Assembly: GCA_023014485.1 (NCBI GenBank)
Contig: JAJOZX010000926.1
Coordinates: forward strand, 735,001 to 799,000
Source: Bathynomus jamesi
Lineage: Eukaryota; Arthropoda; Malacostraca; Isopoda; Cirolanidae
Direction of reading: 5' to 3'
Length of the DNA stretch: 64,000 nt
A program made the position numbers and the translations under genes. This document shows, piece after piece, positions 62,480 to 64,000 of the stretch. The number at the start of each line of letters is the position of its first letter. Within the stretch, counting starts at the first letter, position 1. The notes beneath the pieces are model-generated. The model saw only the letters and a program-made list of their open reading frames with translations. It made no database searches and was not told where the DNA came from.

Positions 62480-62795
62480 AATACAAATTATTTATTATTA
62501 ATGTAATTGGTGTGTAGGGGGAGGTGAACTGGGGGTGGAGGGGTGGGGTGGAGGATAAGATTGGAATAGAAATAGGAAAAAGAATATTATGGTTTGGATG
62601 CTTTGACGAATTTTGTCTTCTACTTTTCTCTGCTAACTTTTTAGCGTATTAGATTCTTTTGTCTCTCGATCGAGGATGTTCCAGAGGTTACGTCCTGTTA
62701 AGTATTTTAAAGACCTTTTGCGCAATCAAGAGTGTACTTCGGTTTTCTGATTAAGGTGTTCGATCTCTCGTATTAAAGCGATGGTGGAGGGAAGC
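62480..62795 (-). pseudogene. Possible LINE 3'-end fragment
   Basis: On the minus strand ALIREIEHLNQKTEVHS and, after a stop, LRKRSLKYLTGRNLWNILD resemble the region before the C-terminus of non-LTR RT proteins (FxxRxxxLWNxLP). GCTATACAGG at 62470 parallels the end of the Jockey copies. Evidence is thin. Confidence 0.35.
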
Positions 62796-62807
62796 TAATA
62801 TTTTGTC

Positions 62808-62905
62808 TACTCGCTGGTGCAGTTTGTTAACAACTATATATATATATATATATATATAGTTGCTAACAACACTGCACCAGAAATCATGTAAGACAAAAGT
62901 TTATA
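62808..62905. repeat. Imperfect palindrome centred on (TA)n
   Basis: TTTTGTCTACTCGCTGGTGC, CAGTTTGTTAACAACTA is mirrored by TAGTTGCTAACAACACTG, CACCAG and AAGACAAAAG around a 24-base TA tract. Arms are about 35 bp with gaps. Confidence 0.75.
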
Positions 62906-63294
62906 GGTTGACTTCTACTCGCTGGAGCATTTTTAAATTGTGGAATACTTTATCTGTACTTTTATTATGTTTGTTCGATTTTGAAATTTTCTTAATTATT
63001 CTTTTTTGCATTATCAACAGTGGCTGCATAAAATACTGCCGTGCACTTCCGTAAGCGATATAATGCAATACTGTAAGTGTGGGTATACCATAGTGAAGTA
63101 TATATGGATCTAAGGAGTTTTTTTGGAGGGAGTGATGCCTTTACTTTTGTAACTATGTATGAAACTTTGGCTAATTTGTTGCATAGATCCTCTGTGTGGT
63201 CTTTGAATGAAAGGTTTGCGTTGATTGAACTCGTTTTAAAGGAATTGAATTTGTTTAGGTTTAAGGGGGTGGGGGCAACTTTTTCTCTATTTTG
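62906..63294. other. No recognised gene; 102-codon frame
   Basis: A plus-strand frame from 63077 to 63385 extends into the CR1 3' end, so its last third is not its own. Its first 70 codons show no domain. TTTACTCGCTGG(A/T)GCA is repeated at about 62806 and 62915. Confidence 0.35.
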
Positions 63295-63296
63295 TG

Positions 63297-64000
63297 ATCT
63301 ACAGATCTACAGATCTACAGAAGCTAAGGCTAACAAAGACCCTAAGATCCACTCTAAGGTTAGCCCGAGAGAAAGAAGAGAGTAGGGGGTTAAAAGAAGA
63401 GAATAGAGAAGAGAATAAAGGGTTAAGTAAACAGCAAAACCTATCATTCGTGGGTTAATATTCATTCAGAAAAAGAGAGAGAAAGACTCACCATCATCAT
63501 CATCCGCCGGCCACTGCCGACAAGTCGGAAAAATAGTCGAAGAGAATAGGAAACGGGTGAAAGATAAAAAGAAGTAAAATAAGAACGCTTACAAACCATG
63601 CAAACACAGTCTTAACTCAAACACTGTCATACCATGCAAACTACAGACATGCAAGTAAAGAGAGGAGAAGAAAAAAAAGTATGAAGATTATAACAAAAAG
63701 TGGGTTAGTTTATGCTAAGAGCTACATCTAAGTTCGTGTTAGTCTATTTTTTTTTAAATATAATTTTATTGCTGGCATATCACACGCTGGCATGTCACAA
63801 GCTGGCATGTCACAAGCTGGCATTAATCGTCAACAGACTCATCCTCGACCACCACCCCCAGAGCTCCTGTTGCCAATTGTTTTATTTTAAACGACGTTAA
63901 TATTTTTAAAATGCCTATTAACGCTGGTGGAGTTCACGACGGACGCGGGAAGATTATTCCATTTATCAATTACTTTAAACGCAAAAAGGTTTTTAGCGAT
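63297..64000 (-). mobile_element. CR1 LINE, copy 2, cut by the window edge
   Basis: It aligns with 27075-27787 throughout. The 3' tail is three copies of GATCTACA (63297-63320). The 3' UTR has three to four CTGGCAT(G/A)TCACA repeats (63772-63825). On the minus strand the RT C-terminus (FKVIDKW...NLP, near 63930-63990) is entered at the edge. The body continues beyond 64000. Confidence 0.92.

Overview
This is eukaryotic DNA, AT-rich and intron-scale in layout, with no operons, no compact gene packing and no recognisable intact host gene. Nearly everything that can be identified is a transposable element, a tRNA- or 5S-derived SINE, or simple sequence. The mix of features points to an arthropod, most likely a decapod crustacean: long (TA)n, (CT)n, (GT)n and (GA)n microsatellites, CR1 and Jockey LINEs, Penelope-like elements with GIY-YIG endonucleases, many mariner/Tc and hAT elements, and short interstitial (TTAGG)n tracts. 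This placement is inference; no species-specific gene is visible.

Layout. 0-7.6 kb holds MITEs, an old hAT fragment, a Penelope terminus, a dimeric-tRNA SINE and a degraded Jockey LINE (4.8-6.45 kb). 7.6-11 kb is mostly anonymous, apart from a LINE 3' fragment at 9.2-9.8 kb. 11-24.3 kb is a run of elements set in (TA)n tracts: two copies of a foldback element, Penelope remnants with hammerhead-like motifs, a Tc transposase apparently split by a hAT element, and two kinds of composite SINE. 25-38.5 kb holds a nearly complete CR1 LINE on the minus strand (27.1-31.6 kb; esterase-type ORF1, endonuclease plus reverse transcriptase ORF2), a Tigger/pogo transposase pseudogene and a second CR1-like LINE. 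38.9-46 kb is the most layered block: a hAT element with perfect 8-bp target duplications lies in the end of a roughly 4.2-kb unit bounded by divergent inverted repeats. That unit contains a broken gene of unknown function, itself interrupted by a MITE and a Jockey LINE. 46-64 kb holds a 5S-derived SINE, four mariner/Tc-type elements, several hAT MITEs with exact duplications, two ZMYM1-like hAT fragments and a second copy of the CR1 LINE entering from the right edge.

How the parts relate. The genes do not form a pathway. They are copies of selfish elements in various stages of decay, and their nesting gives a relative insertion order. Every transposase and reverse transcriptase seen carries stops, frameshifts, truncations or lost catalytic residues. 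Non-autonomous copies (MITEs, SINEs) are in better shape, often with exact target-site duplications.
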